A stretch of DNA of 64,000 bases, taken from positions 133,386,187 to 133,450,186 of the forward strand of contig NC_133771.1 of NCBI RefSeq assembly GCF_003597395.2, given 5' to 3'. This document shows positions 22,699 through 34,500 of this stretch, in pieces; the first letter of the stretch is position 1, and each line of letters opens with the position of its first letter. Both the position numbers and the translations under genes were made by a program. The notes beneath the pieces were generated by a model that worked only from the letters and a program-made list of their open reading frames with translations, was not told the DNA's origin and did not search any database. The stretch is from Chelonoidis abingdonii. Lineage: Eukaryota; Chordata; Testudines; Testudinidae.

Positions 22699-25574
22699 AA
22701 CATATAATCTATTTTAATTCACAAAAGATAATATGTGAATCTACGGTGCATCTATTGTAATTCTTAAATGAGAATACCTTCTTTTAATCCCTTTGTTACG
22801 ATTTCCATTGGATCACTTCTCTATGCTAGTTCATAGTTTTAGTAATTTCCTAGAATTATATTAAGAGCCAAAGGCGTCTCCTTGGGGACAGAGTTCTTTA
22901 TTACTCACATGCAATGCAATGGGCAAAATACTAATGTAATTAAGGGTCTCATTCCACCTAGACCTCTGCCATAAGGATCAGTATGAATATTGCCCATATT
23001 ATTTAATTAACTTAGTGCATTTTTTATTATTTTGTACACATTCTGAGAAAGATTTGCTAAAACCCTGTGCATCACAGTATCATCAAAATGGGATATGAGA
23101 AGAGCTACTAGATCCCTGAGTCCATGTCCCTACTACTGCAGATCTGTTATCTATAATATATACTTTTACCACTTGGCCAAATTTCTGCATGTCAGGAGGT
23201 GGTCATATCATTTGATTTGTGAAACAGTTCTATAATCTATCAGGACTCTCAGCTGTTGAACCAAAATTGCCCTTTTTCAAATTTCATCCTCTTGCCACTT
23301 GAGACAGTGCAACTCTAAATAATTCTTCTCCATTTGGGGGTATGGAGGGAATGAGGGTGACTGCACACACATCCTTTTAGGCATCAATTATGTTTCCTCA
23401 ATCCTTTCTCCTAACTATATGGGAAATCCACAGTTTGTGCAACAGTGTCCATTGCTTTGGGGTCAATTGTCATTTAGGGAAAAAAAATCCGAACATAGAG
23501 AATAAATCACTTTAAAATATATCTTATGGGTTACTGACAGTGACTACCAATCATTTCCTGCAGTGATTATTGAGGGAAAAATAAAAAGCTATTTGTCACA
23601 AAATATTTACTGGAAATCTAGAAAATGCTGAACCAATCAGGAAACTATTTTCTTAACTCTTATAACTGCTTTACTGGTAAGACTAGTAAATGATTTAGGG
23701 TAAGTGCAGAATGGTTTTATTTATGACCAATAAAGCTTATATGGTTATTTAAAATTTTCTTGAATTCCTCTTCAATTTCCATTCACTGAAGCCACTGGGA
23801 AGAAATAGTCAACATAAAAGTTCTTCACAATTATCCTTGTTTTGTTTAATGTTGCTTTTCTTTCCTGTGGTCTTCTATCACAGGAAAACCACTTTCAATA
23901 ATAGGAATATATCACTATGAACAATTATCTATTGCATAAAACTGGTCAACTCTATAGCTTTAAAAATAGAGGACACATTCTGCACTACTACATCCATTCA
24001 TGGGGCTGTGCAGCAAAGCTGAAATTCATCTCTCTAGAGCAGGCGGGCAAAAGTGCTACATGCTACACAAGTCTTCAAAATAAGGTTTAAGTGGTGAATA
24101 GTCCTGGAGCTAGATGGACATCTAAACAGGGTGAATTTTACTGAAAGTCCTAAACTTTGCAATACACTTATAGTAATTCCAGAGACCCAGTGAACATCCA
24201 CTTAGAATGAAGAAGTTCTGTGGAAAAAAAGGACTTCACTATAAATCAGTTGCACTATTCTAAACCATTGGAAATCTTCCAGTTGACTTCAACGGGCTTT
24301 GGCTCATGCCCTCAATGCACAGGTTAGACGGTGAAGAAGGCAGACTACGGCTAAAATGATCTCTCTGGTTTAGACGTTACTAAAGTTAAATTTAGCAAAC
24401 TAAGGCACAGGTATTTGGGAGAGATCTGCTTGACCCTAAGCAAAATCTAAACACCCCACAACATGACTGAAGTTCACATCTAGATCTAGCACCTTTCTGT
24501 GGTAATAGGTGGCAGTATAAAATCCTAAGATATGCATTCTGGTGCTTAAGCATAACAGGAAAAAGCTAGCACAGACTGAAATCCTCCTCTCTGATTTCCT
24601 TGCATTATTAGCTCAGATCAAAGTGAGTAGCTCCAACCCTGTAGATCTTACTTATGCAGCGTATCCTCTGAACTCAATTGAGTGATCTGCATGATTAATG
24701 ACTAGTGCTAGACAAGACTCAGCCTGCCCAAATCTGAGCCTGCCCTGCCACTTGAGCACAGCATCCTGCATGCAGGCAAAGCACTGCCTCCAGTGGCGCC
24801 AGCTTGGTGCTGAACTGCCTGGCTACCCTACAGGAGGTTGAGTCCCTAGGGCCCAGTGGCAGATGGTGAGGTGAGTCCATAGGTCCCTGGCATTCTGCTA
24901 CGGGGAGAGTCTGTTCTGTGCATTCCAGCATCCCGTAAGTCAGCCCCATCCCTGGCTGTCCTTCCCTGGTGCTTTTCAGCACAGCTGGAGCTAGGGCCAT
25001 CAAGGAGGGGGAGGGAGTGAGCAGAACAGAACAGAGGAGAGGACAGGGGGAAGGACTGGAGAGGAGGGAGCTGGACAGTCAGAGCCAGAGGGTAGGGCCT
25101 GACAGTTTTATTCAAACATGCCCAAAGAATGTTTTCACCAGTCACTTATACCCACCAGCTAGATTTTTGTTGTTGCCGCCCTTGTTTTTGGTGAATATAG
25201 TGCTGGAAGTTCTCCGTTGTGATAAGCACAGAGATGTTCCTAATGGCTGACAAGGATACTAAAATTCTGGTAAAACCATGCTGACATCTTTCATCTCTCA
25301 TAGAGGATGGTCACCGCTTAGTGAATCCTGTCTAAGGTGTAAACACTGTTGTGGTACATCTTTATTCACTACACGGTCTGCTGCACTTCCATAGTCTCCC
25401 AATTTGGCCAGCTGTTGGTATTGGATCCAACCACAGTCTCAGCTGGTATTAATTTTCAGGCTATCCAAAGCAGATGGAAAATAGAGAATGAAGACACAGA
25501 CTTTAACACCCACATGACGCCTAACACAGCCCGGGAATGTTATTGTGGCTATATTTGTGTATGCACATCATAAT
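22699..25574. other. No gene recognised; old repeats likely
   Basis: Mostly A/T-rich. The stretch 23100-23320 ('agatccctgagtccatgtccc', later 'gccctttttcaaatttcatcctcttgcc') weakly resembles a very old minus-strand CR1 3' region. 24840-24880 has a good acceptor and donor (ctacag ... GGTGAG|gtgagt), but the 37-nt segment has a stop in every frame. Confidence 0.4.
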
Positions 25575-25577
25575 TGC

Positions 25578-25900
25578 CTTACCAGAACAGATCTGTGGCC
25601 CATCTAGCCTGGTATCCTGTCTCCAAGAGCAGCCAAAACCAGACACCTCAAAGGCCTAAAGCCCCCATAATGCATTGAATTGTGCAACATGTTTCTATTA
25701 TAGGGGGGGAAATTCTTCCTGACTCCGTCACTTGCTCAGTTATGTCCTGAAGAATGAAAGGTAATAGCCCTAGAGATTTTTTTTGTCCTAGCTTGAGTAA
25801 TTGCAGATGCTGCTATTCTTCAGATAAATACATGATCTTTCTATGACCCTCATTAATATGTTGCAGTAATAAGCTCAACAAGATTTTTAAATTATCTGAC
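25578..25900 (-). mobile_element. Dispersed turtle repeat (LINE 3' type), diverged
   Basis: 'accagaacagatctgtggcccatctagcctggtatcctgtctcc' opens like a repeat I recall as 'aggcctatggtccatctagcccagtatcctgtctt'. The middle 'ttcttcctgactccg' and 'cctcattaatatgttgc' fit its later part with gaps. It is the reverse complement of a LINE-like 3' region as commonly listed; the class is uncertain. Confidence 0.45.
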
Positions 25901-26269
25901 ATAAAAATAACAAATTCCAACCATGCTCCGGCCATAAGCATCAGATTCTAATATCAGACATTTATGGTAGAACTAAAAATATTTAGGAGGTAAAGTTAGG
26001 AGTCAGAATATTATTCACTTATTTGTTTATCCATTGCCCCTACCAGCAGTTTACTGATAGACAAATTCCACTATGTTAGACCTGTGCAACCCCACTATAG
26101 TTAATAAGACATCTCACCATAGATGCAAGTGAGAACAGGCCTTGACCAAAGAGTTAATTTATATTGCTAATATTACAATAGCACATATAGTGTATGCCAT
26201 CTTATGCCTATGATAATACAACAAGCTTTAATTTCCTGCAGGATGGGCAACATTTAGTTATTTTTAAAT
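25901..26269. other. No gene recognised
   Basis: A/T-rich sequence with no open frame or repeat family that I recognise. Confidence 0.45.
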
Positions 26270-26270
26270 G

Positions 26271-27256
26271 TACTGTAACACCTCACTTAAAGTTGTCCTG
26301 GTTGATGTTGTTTTGTTGTTCCATTGCTCATCAATTAGAGAACATGCTCATTTAAAGTTGCACAATGCTCCCTTATAACATTGTTCGTCAGCCACCTGCT
26401 TTGCCCACTGGCTTGCAGGAAGAGCCGCCCGTTGCAGCTGGCTGGTGGGGGCTTGGAACCAGGGTGGACCAGCAACCCCCTGCATCAGCTCCCCACTCCC
26501 CTAAGTTCCCTGTGCAGCAGCCACTCAGCAGGCTATCGATTGCCGGCAGTTCAGCTGTCCCTCCCACCACTGCCATGTGCTGCTCCTGCCCTCTGCCTTG
26601 GAGCTGCTCCTGGGAGCCTCCTGCTTGCTATGCAGGGGGGCGGGGAAGAGGGGTGCTAATGATAGGGTGTCCCCATACCCCCCACTCCTGTACCCTATCT
26701 TCACAGAGGGTGAAGGGCTGGGGGACAGGACAGGGCTCAGGATGGCGGGTGCTTGCTGGCAGAAGCTGCTGTCTCAATTTGCTATACTTAGAGTGCGGTC
26801 AGCATACTTAAAGGGGCAATGTGCATCTCTCTCTCTCACATAGCGTGTGTGTTTGTCTCTCTTTGCCACGCTGTCTCCCCTCCTTCCATTCATGCTGCCT
26901 TGTAGAGTATAAGGCTACATTAACAACAATGTGTTAACCATCCCTGAGGGCTCAGCCAAGTGCTAGTTCATCATTTAGCAGTAAGGCATTCCCTGGGAAA
27001 TATCCCACCCTCTGACTTCACCACCTCAACCAAGCTTTACGTTGTATTAAATTGGTTGTTTAAAACTTGAGAGAGAGAGTGTGAGTGAGTGAGTGTGTAA
27101 TATAGTCTTGTCTGGCGAAAAGTTTCCATGGAACCTAACCCCCCGCCCCCATTTACATTAATTCTTGTGGGGAAATTGGATTCACTTGACATCGTTTCAT
27201 TTAAAGTAGTATTTTTCAGGACCATAACTACAATGTTAAGTGAGGAGTTACTGTAT
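26271..27256. mobile_element. Tc1/mariner (Tigger-like) non-autonomous transposon, about 1 kb
   Basis: Terminal inverted repeats are clear: left TACTGTAACACCTCACTTAA and right, complement, TACAGTAACTCCTCACTTAA, 17 of 20 identical. Counting the outer TA as target duplication gives CTG/CAG-type ends flanked by TA, as in Tc1/mariner and pogo-Tigger elements. The interior is G/C rich (26395-26760) with a CT/AC-rich stretch (26828-26870) and GA/GT stretch (27067-27105). Open frames of up to 148 codons exist on the plus strand but have no transposase motifs, being low-complexity reads of G/C-rich DNA. I remember this repeat as common in turtles. Confidence 0.78.
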
Positions 27257-27559
27257 ATATCAAAATATTACACGTATCATGGCATATAAGCCAAATTCTG
27301 CTTTCTTTTCTATCCAAATATATAGTAATTATAATGTATGCACTATTGTACCATCTGGATACTACAGCAGAGAAATTTATACTAGCATATATTTGAATAC
27401 CAACTCTGCTTTTTCTCTAAGTAGGTTTTGCCAGGTCAGCATGAGCTATTTTATTTTACCCCATTTCTTCCCTTCCACATGGTTCTTCTGATTCCAGAAA
27501 GGCAAAGGAGAAAGGTTTGGCAATGGAACCTGATGATAGTCTAGCACTCTACTAGATGT

Positions 27560-27795
27560 AATCTATTTTTTAATTAAAGTAGCACCTAGAAACCCAACTG
27601 AAATGAGAACCTCATTCTGTTAGGCACTGTACATACATGGTTAAAAACAGTGCCTGCCCTGAAGAACTGACACTTGAAATGCACAGACAAAAGGGAAACA
27701 AAGGAAGTGAAATGATCAGCTGAAGGTCAGTGGCAGAACTGGGAATAGAATTCCCAGACCAGTGCTGTATCTACTGGACTACGTTGCCCCTCTAA
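27560..27795 (-). repeat. MIR/L3-type ancient repeat, minus strand
   Basis: 'tgttaggcactgtacatacat...cagtgcctgccctgaagaact' followed by 'gctgaaggtcagtggcagaactgggaatagaattcccag' is the complement of the familiar amniote CORE-SINE/L3 layout ('ggtcacacagc...agagctgggaatagaaccc'). Diverged throughout. Confidence 0.65.
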
Positions 27796-27889
27796 TTTGG
27801 AAGGGAATTTCTCAGACAGAGGTACTCCAGCTTCCTAAAGTTTTCCTCTTGAGCCCCAATAGCTCCAGTTTCTCTGATAAGCATTGCTG

Positions 27890-28329
27890 TTTCTGTGGAT
27901 CATAAAAAAGGAGCTGGTCTAGGATATAACCTACTGCCAATCTAATTGGTGCTTTAAAGATCATGATCATAACCTTGAATTGGATTTGAAAGATTAACAG
28001 GAAGCCAAAGGCGGCAAGCCAGCACTGGCATTATATGCAACAAATAGCCTTTCCTGTTGAAGAAGTGAGCTGCCACATGCTGCTATGCCATTTGGAGTTT
28101 GTGTTCCTTCACCTATGGAGGACTGTCAAGGAGTTGTTCTGAGTAATCCAGCCCTGAAGTGACAAAGGAATAGATCATGTTGATTAAGTCTTTGAGATGC
28201 CAAGGTGTAATTGTCTGGCAAGAAGTCATGTTTTGCTACTCTTTCTATCAGTTTCAAGAAGCAGTGAAGAATCTAATAACTCCAGGTTTTGTACCATCTT
28301 GACCCTCTGTCCTGATTAGCTCCTCAGAG
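27890..28329 (+). mobile_element. L2-like LINE 3' region, first part
   Basis: 'atcataaccttgaattggatttgaaag' and 'cagcactggc', then 'gtaatccagccctgaagtgac' follow the order of the L2-type 3' region known from reptile genomes. Non-coding and old. Interrupted at 28330 by a hAT-type element, then continuing. Confidence 0.5.
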
Positions 28330-28562
28330 CCGGGCCAGCTTTAAGGACCAGCTCAGCAAGTAGATGCTTGGGGCAGCCAAGCAGAAAGGGTGGCAAGTCA
28401 GGCTCTTCGGTGGAAATTTGGCAGTGGGTCCCTCGGTCCCTATCAGAGGGAAGGAAAGAAGAAGAAAGCGGCATGGTGGAGCTGCCGCCGATCGCAATCA
28501 CGGCTTTGTCTCTTTTTTTTTTTTCTCCACTTGGGGTGGCAAAAACCCTGAAGCCAGCCCTG
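28330..28562. mobile_element. Non-autonomous hAT-type transposon nested in L2-like repeat
   Basis: Flanked by CCTCAGAG (28322-28329) and CCTCACAA (28563-28570), 6 of 8 identical. Inner words 'agatgcttggggcagcc' and the end 'aaaaaccctgaagccagccctg' match the sibling copies at 22309 and 60607. A T12 run lies at 28513-28524. No transposase. Confidence 0.72.
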
Positions 28563-28570
28563 CCTCACAA

Positions 28571-28990
28571 TGTGTCCCTCTTTCTATAAGCACAACTTCC
28601 ATTCTCTCTGGGTTTAGCTTGACCTATCTGCTTTTCATCTAGGTGTGATGGCGCTTCCCAGGTCTTCTGTGGAAAAGCTGTGAAGCTGGGTTTTGTCAAT
28701 ACCTTGGTAGTATTTGAGCCCGTATAGGTTTAAAAGGCACAGACATAGATCAATCCTATGTGGACTATATATGTGAAGATATTGAGGATAAGCAGGATCC
28801 CCCATCATGACCATTTAGGATCTTTTCAGAGGAATGAAAGCACCTAGTTCAGTGGCACTCCATCCTCTCCTACCTCTGGTTGATAGAACTGTGTCAATAG
28901 CTGATCACATGTTGAGCATCATGAACTTTGTCCTTTGTCTATAGCCACAAGAACAGAATCCAACAGTCCATCCAGGGTTATCTTCACACC
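28571..28990 (+). mobile_element. L2-like LINE 3' region, second part
   Basis: 'acaacttccattctctctgggtttagcttgacctatctgcttttcatctaggtg' resumes the L2-type 3' region seen before 28330, and 'cactccatcctctcc' and 'ccaacagtccatccag' lie further along the same order. Continuity across the hAT insertion supports both calls. Confidence 0.48.
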
Positions 28991-31460
28991 ATGATCTAAT
29001 CTGAAACCCAGTCATGAAGGGTTCAGTATTTTAGCTGATGTGTCGTTGGAGTTTGATTATCCACACTTTTTTCAGTGAATTTGACTGGAAAAGGAAGTTT
29101 AAAACCAAATGGTAGATTTCAAGGGTATTACTCCTGCATCTCCGCTAACTATGATGAATTCCAGCCGTGTAACTGAGAGCAGAATTTGGCCTAGTGTAGG
29201 CAATATGTAGAATTAAATCTATTATGGAGCGGTAGCAGCCACTCTATAGTTAAGGTACAACTGGGTTTCAATAATAAGCCACATTTTTGTATCCCTTCTA
29301 AATCCCACAGTAAAAATCATAGCTGCAGAATTAGTAAATTAGGCATAGGGCCAAAATAGGTTTTTTCCACCAAGACAGAATTGAACAAGGAGTTCCTGAA
29401 TTATGATACCAAATAGTGGTTTCCAGTAGACTTCAAAATATATTTTCCCCACTTTAATCAAAATACAAAACGGCTGGACTCTAACTGACGGGCAGAGCTC
29501 AAATGCAAACAGCGATTTATTAGCCTAATTTAAAGAGTTCTTAATATTAATATTTGAAATAAGACTGTCTTTGTGGATCATTTCAAACAATTTTAACAAA
29601 TGGCATCAAATAACTGCTAGAGATCCAAGATTTCAGTTCAAAAATGTCTAGCTGTTTCCTTGCTGAGATTGACCTGAAAATGTAAACTTGACAATGAAAA
29701 TAAAAAGAACTTTCCCACCAAAGCTGAAATGAATCGGACAAATTAAGACACATTAAAAAATGGTATTCACTACAACTAGAACATTCTTACAGCATTTCTT
29801 CTTTTGTTTCCTTTTTTTTTTTTTAGAGGGAGGAGCTAAATCCTAACTTGAGAGCAGACAGTGGGAGACAACTGAATTAAGTTTATTGGATTCATATATT
29901 CTAGAGGGGTGAGTTGGATGGAAATGCATCACTGTTCTGGTGCATTATTCCCAAAGCTCCTACTCTGCTCCCACCCCTGCATGCGTGAGCGCGAGCACAC
30001 ACACACACTCTCTACTGTGCACCTCCCATGATCAACACAAAGCGACCCTGGCTCATCCAACCTTTAGGAGATCAACAGTAGCGTGTGCAACCAGGGAGAC
30101 TGAAGAAAGCAGAGGACTCGGGCTAGGAGGGAAGATAATGCCCTCCAACTCTGTAAACCTTCTGAGAATTCCCAGCAAGCCTTAGGACATTCATTAGCAC
30201 CAACCCACAAGTCTTAAGATACTCATCTGGGACCACCCATGCCCACTCACCCCTAGCAAGTTTTAATAGGCATGGAAATCCCATAAGAAGCTTATTCTGG
30301 TTCATCAGCACCCTGCAGAGTCTTTAATATAAGCAATATTTCCTCTTTCACCTCAGCTCCTTTCCAGACAGTGAAGTACTCTGTGGTTAGTTTTTGATAA
30401 GAACCAGAACATTTCACTGCTAGATTTTCAAACCTTCAGATGAAACATGCTCTGTTCTGTATGTAAATATAAATTTAACCACCAACCACCATCATAACAT
30501 AAGCCAAATCCTGAAGTCCGTCTTTCAGTAGATGGTTCAATGTTAATAAGTTGGCTATTCACAACTAAGGCAGAGGATGGGGTTTCTTCCCCATTTTAAC
30601 AACTTTTAAATAGAGCCATTTTCAGAGGTCCACACCTAAATAAATAAAATCAGCAGCTATCAAAAACTTACCACAGAACAGTATCTGAGACCCCATAGTT
30701 ATCTATGATATTCTATGATTTCCTGTTCTAACAATAGTGAAAATACCACAGCGTCTCTGATATCAGTCTGGTTATCATCATCAGATGTTCACATTTCAGT
30801 GGTGACTGTTATACACAGGGCCTAGTGCTGTAAAGTTGCCTAGTGCAGGCAAAACTCCTATTGACTTGGAGTGGTTTGTTGACAGCAGAACAGAACCTAA
30901 AGAAGGGGGGGAAAACCTTGTTTTCCTTTAGGAGGTGGTGGTTGTTGTATGTACACATTGCTTGCACCAGGTGAAGTTCTATTTCTGAACTCATTAAAAG
31001 CAGAAATAAACACATTTTTTTAAATGAGCTCGTTTGTCTAAGTAACTTCCGCCAACAGTTCTCTTTAGCAAACTGCAACAGAATCAAGAGAGAGCAACTG
31101 TATCCCCCCCAGTACAGCACCTTTGTGTGTTCCATTTTGTTCAAGGCATTTTCTGTTTCTTAAAGACAAAGATCTAATAGTCCTGAGTGACTTTTTTTGG
31201 ATGTGTTCACACGCTCAGTATGTGATCTCCTGACAATACGTGGGCGTTCTTCTCACTACAGCCAAAACCCAGACATTTGCTTTTTGTTCCTGTGTGGTCA
31301 GATGCAGAAACTGGACATTTGCAGCCTGTAAGCCATCTTTACTACAACAGTGAAGAAGGCCGTAGTGAAGGACAAGTATAAGCAAGCTGTACTATTGTCA
31401 CATAGGTTAGGCTAGTATATGTACAGTTCAATATTCATCTACTGTGAATTCAGGAGCAAG
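28991..31460. other. No gene recognised; simple repeats
   Basis: Stop-rich sequence with a T14 run near 29811 and a short (AC)n near 29998. 30310-30400 has a good acceptor-like run (ctctttcacctcag) but no donor. A donor-acceptor pair around 30672-30727 (minus) holds a stop in every frame. Confidence 0.4.
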
Positions 31461-31639
31461 ACCCAAAAAAACCCCTTCAGGTGCAGTGCAAGTTCGGCAG
31501 CACAATGCAGCCCCAGCCTGTAGCTTTCCAGGCAGCAGAGGGGCTAGAGCACCGCTCTTCGAGGGGGACTGGAGCCTTGAGCCCTGTGCCACAAGAGGGG
31601 CTGAATCCCAGAGCCCCGAGCCATGACCCTATATTTGAA

Positions 31640-31752
31640 AATATAGAAAACCCCAAAAATATTTAAATAAATGGTATTCTAATATTGTTTAATAGTTCAA
31701 TTAAAACTGCAATTAAATCATAATAATTTTTTTTAATTGCTTGACAGCCCTA
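31640..31752. mobile_element. hAT-type terminal fragment (right end)
   Basis: 'gaaaatatagaaaaccccaaaaatatttaaataa' and the end 'aaaactgcaattaaat...ttgcttgacagcccta' match, in order, the right end of an A/T-rich amniote hAT repeat whose terminus is CAGGGCTGTCAAGC-like. The left end is absent or lost in 31470-31630. Confidence 0.5.
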
Positions 31753-32754
31753 GAAATTTTATTTCGATGGTATATTTGTGGGCACTAGGGAGAAAGAAAT
31801 GAGACACGTTTCCATCCCAGTTGCTCACAAGAAGCGATGTGTGGGAGAAAACCAACTGTCCACCAGAAAAATGTTTCAGCAAGTCAGGCAACAGTAACAG
31901 TTGGGGGTAATATTCCTTTTAAAAAACTAATTAGGGAATAAGGCCCTGGTCAACAAGCTGTTGTTGGTACAGTAAGATCAGCCATATGAATATGTATAAA
32001 GCATCCAGAATTTGCTTTGTAAAGCCACAGTCCAAAACTCTAATGTGTGAGGGTGATATATAATGAATAAATGCTAATTCAAGAAGTGAAAAAAGTCTGA
32101 ATTCTAAATGTAAAATTGAGTTTGTATGTAAGAGCCATGGGTGAATAGAAGTAACTAAGGCCATCACTCAGCTAACACCATGTAACTGATTAACCTTGTG
32201 TTTCTAGTTTTGGTGTTGATTGTGTTTCAGATATGGTTGCAAGCTTCCTCCTTTAATATTGACAGTGATACTCCTGCCGTGACTTTGATTTATTATATTT
32301 CTTCTTGTAAATGCATTTAGCATTGGCTGTCATTTAGTTTGAATAAACAATCCAAAGTATGTACAGTGAAGGGCTACAAGCAAAGCAACAGCACAGTGAA
32401 ACATTTAGAACTAGTAATATGGAGATAACAGAACACATTCTCTTTGCTCTGGTGAATGCGAGGGATGGGTTCAGAGAAAAACTTTTACCCAAAGCTCAAC
32501 CCCAAGCTTTTTTTTGTTAAGTTTGGAAAAAAAATGATTTACTTTTGTTTTTCATTATAATGTGAAACCCACGCGCTGCATTTCCAAGTTCCAGCTATGA
32601 GTGACTCAAATGTGCTAAGCTACTGTGAGTACTGCTGTTCTCTTGGCATTTCAAACCCATCTGAAAGGTGGAAATAATGGAAATCTCCTAATACAGTCTA
32701 TTCTCTTGAAGTTTCAAGTTCAGACACCACAGGGATGTACATGATAGACATGAT
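31753..32754. other. No gene recognised
   Basis: A/T-rich sequence, no convincing open frame, repeat family or exon. Confidence 0.45.
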
Positions 32755-33012
32755 CAGGGCTAGACTTTCAGTGCTACAGGTGTGCTTCTCTAGCACTTAC
32801 CTACTCTGATAAGAGGTTCTCCCATCCATGACAGTACTCTGCCTCCCCAAGAGGCAGTAGCTATGTCGACGGGAGAAGCCCTCCCATTAACATAGTGCTC
32901 TCTACACAGAGAGTTATGTCAATATAACTGCGTTGCTCAGGGCTGTAGATTTTCCATACATCTGGGCAACATAGTTATGCCAACCTAAGTTTATAGTGTA
33001 CATCGAGGCTTA
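32755..33012. mobile_element. TIR DNA transposon (same family as 63452-63761)
   Basis: Contains 'caagaggcagtagctatgtcgacgggagaagccctcccattaacatagtgct', 'tatgtcaatataactgcgttgctcagggctgtagatttt' and ends 'gtgtacatcgaggctta'. These blocks occur in the same order near 63580-63730, showing two copies of one family. The end word AGGCTTA mirrors an AGGCTTGTCT-type left end. Foldback, non-coding. Confidence 0.65.
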
Positions 33013-33099
33013 GATAACTGAGTACACAGATCCAAGATCTGTGAATCAGTGCACATCCATTTTCAGATGTATAGCCAAACTCTGAGTGTCTGTCCAAGG

Positions 33100-33202
33100 G
33101 CTGGATTCTCCTCTGACTTACACCATCAGTGTAACTCCATTGGTTTTGATAGTCATTCCTAATTTACCCCCTGTGTAAGGAATAGAAGAATCATGCCCTT
33201 TA
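33100..33202. repeat. Foldback repeat ('gaagtcaatggg' family)
   Basis: 'gattctcctctgacttacaccatcagtgtaactccattggttttgatag' is followed by 'ctgtgtaaggaatagaagaatc' in partly complementary order. Same palindromic layout as copies at 45316, 48060 and 54886. Confidence 0.5.
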
Positions 33203-33663
33203 TTTCTAAGCATCTTGGATTTCAACAATTGCTAGACAGTGCTAAGCCTAATTATATAGGGTCACAAAATCATAAGTTATAGATGAGGAAAAGTGGCTTG
33301 ATTCCCTATGGCATTCCTCCAGTTGCATGCTGGTAGGACTCCATTACAGTGGTACATGTTCTACTGTCACTTGTCTCTGACAGCAGCATTCAGCCCTACT
33401 CAGGTACTTTTATTTAGTAAGTTATAAAAGCTTCTATGATTATTCTGTGGCTCCATAGTGTCTTGTGCACAATGCCTTCTTACAAAGCTTAAACCAATAA
33501 AACCACCCTACCAACAAAAACTCATCTTTCCATTCAGTGCTTAGAAATCACAGTGATAAGCCCTTGAAAAATGTATATACAGAGATGAGATTTTTAAACA
33601 CATCCATAAAACTTTTCTATTTGCTTTTTCTCTGTTTTGACTGAGCCTTACTCGATCTTATAT

Positions 33664-33730
33664 CGGGCAAAACTCACATTGAATTATGTGGAAATTTTGC
33701 TTGAGTAAAGACAGCAGGGTTTGACCCTTG
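33664..33730. repeat. Foldback repeat
   Basis: 'gggcaaaactcacattgaatt' and 'aaattttgcttgagtaaagac' are imperfect inverted arms. Small member of the same palindromic group. Confidence 0.4.
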
Positions 33731-33889
33731 ATTAGCGATACATTTTATAGCAAAATACCCTCTTCTGTACTGAAATGATTTCCATTTAATATGACATATT
33801 GAACCATCTCTTTTGCAGCCTGTTTGACAGCGACTGATGATGTACATATAAGTGTAAGGCCCATGTTCAACAAGCACTGTTTAACAATC

Positions 33890-34500
33890 ATGACATCAGA
33901 ACAGACACTAGACTTAGTTTATAAAGCAGTGGTAATCCCAATTCTCCTCTACAGCTGAGAGACTTGGGCAACCTCTAGAAAACACCTGAAAAACCAGGAA
34001 CGCCAGCACCAGCACTTTCTTTGGAAGATCCTTAACACAAAGTGGGTGGATCACCACACTAATGGCCTCACAGAGGCCAACACTTCAGTATTGAAGCCCT
34101 GATTATCCAGCACCAGATGAGGTGGAGCAGATACATCCCCGATGTATGCTAACCAAAACAAATGCTGTACACCCCACTCAAAGGAAATGGGGAGCCAAAA
34201 GAAATACTTTAAAGACACCCTCAAGATAAACCCCCAGAGATATGGCATAGACACCACACACTGGGAGACAGCCATTCAGGATGGGGATAACTGCCAAAGA
34301 CTTGTCAGAGAAGGAAGGTCAACTTTTGAAGAAAATTGCCTTGCCCTGGTCACAGAAAAATGCCAGAAAAGAAAGGACAGACACCTGTCACGCAGCAATC
34401 ATGGCCCAACCCTGACTTTCAACACCAACTGCAACATCTGCCAACAAGCCTGTGGCTCAAGGATCAGACTCCTCAATCACCAGAGGAACCATAAAAAATA
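33890..34500 (+). mobile_element. LINE reverse transcriptase C-terminus with C2H2 finger
   Basis: Plus-strand reads YKAVVIPILLYS, then a stop at 33956, then ETWATSRKHL, the usual post-catalytic part of a vertebrate LINE. From 34142 to 34501 one frame stays open and ends in a complete C2H2 zinc finger, C-X2-C-X12-H-X3-H (CNIC at 34430, HQRNH ending 34492). Several LINE lineages have such a finger after the reverse transcriptase, where it may aid RNA or DNA binding. A stop within the YS-ETW segment and a frame change near 34100 show decay. Exact LINE clade not resolved. Confidence 0.7.

Noticed and set aside
24843..24879. Plus-strand segment ending GGTGAG|gtgagt
   Set aside because: Good splice signals but stops in all three frames.
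26365..26811. Plus-strand open frame of 148 codons
   Set aside because: It lies within the TIR element at 26271-27256; the sequence is G/C-rich with poor composition and no domain, so I read it as chance.
30672..30727. Minus-strand segment between good splice sites
   Set aside because: Stops in all three frames; it also resembles a CR1 tail (ttctatgatttc).
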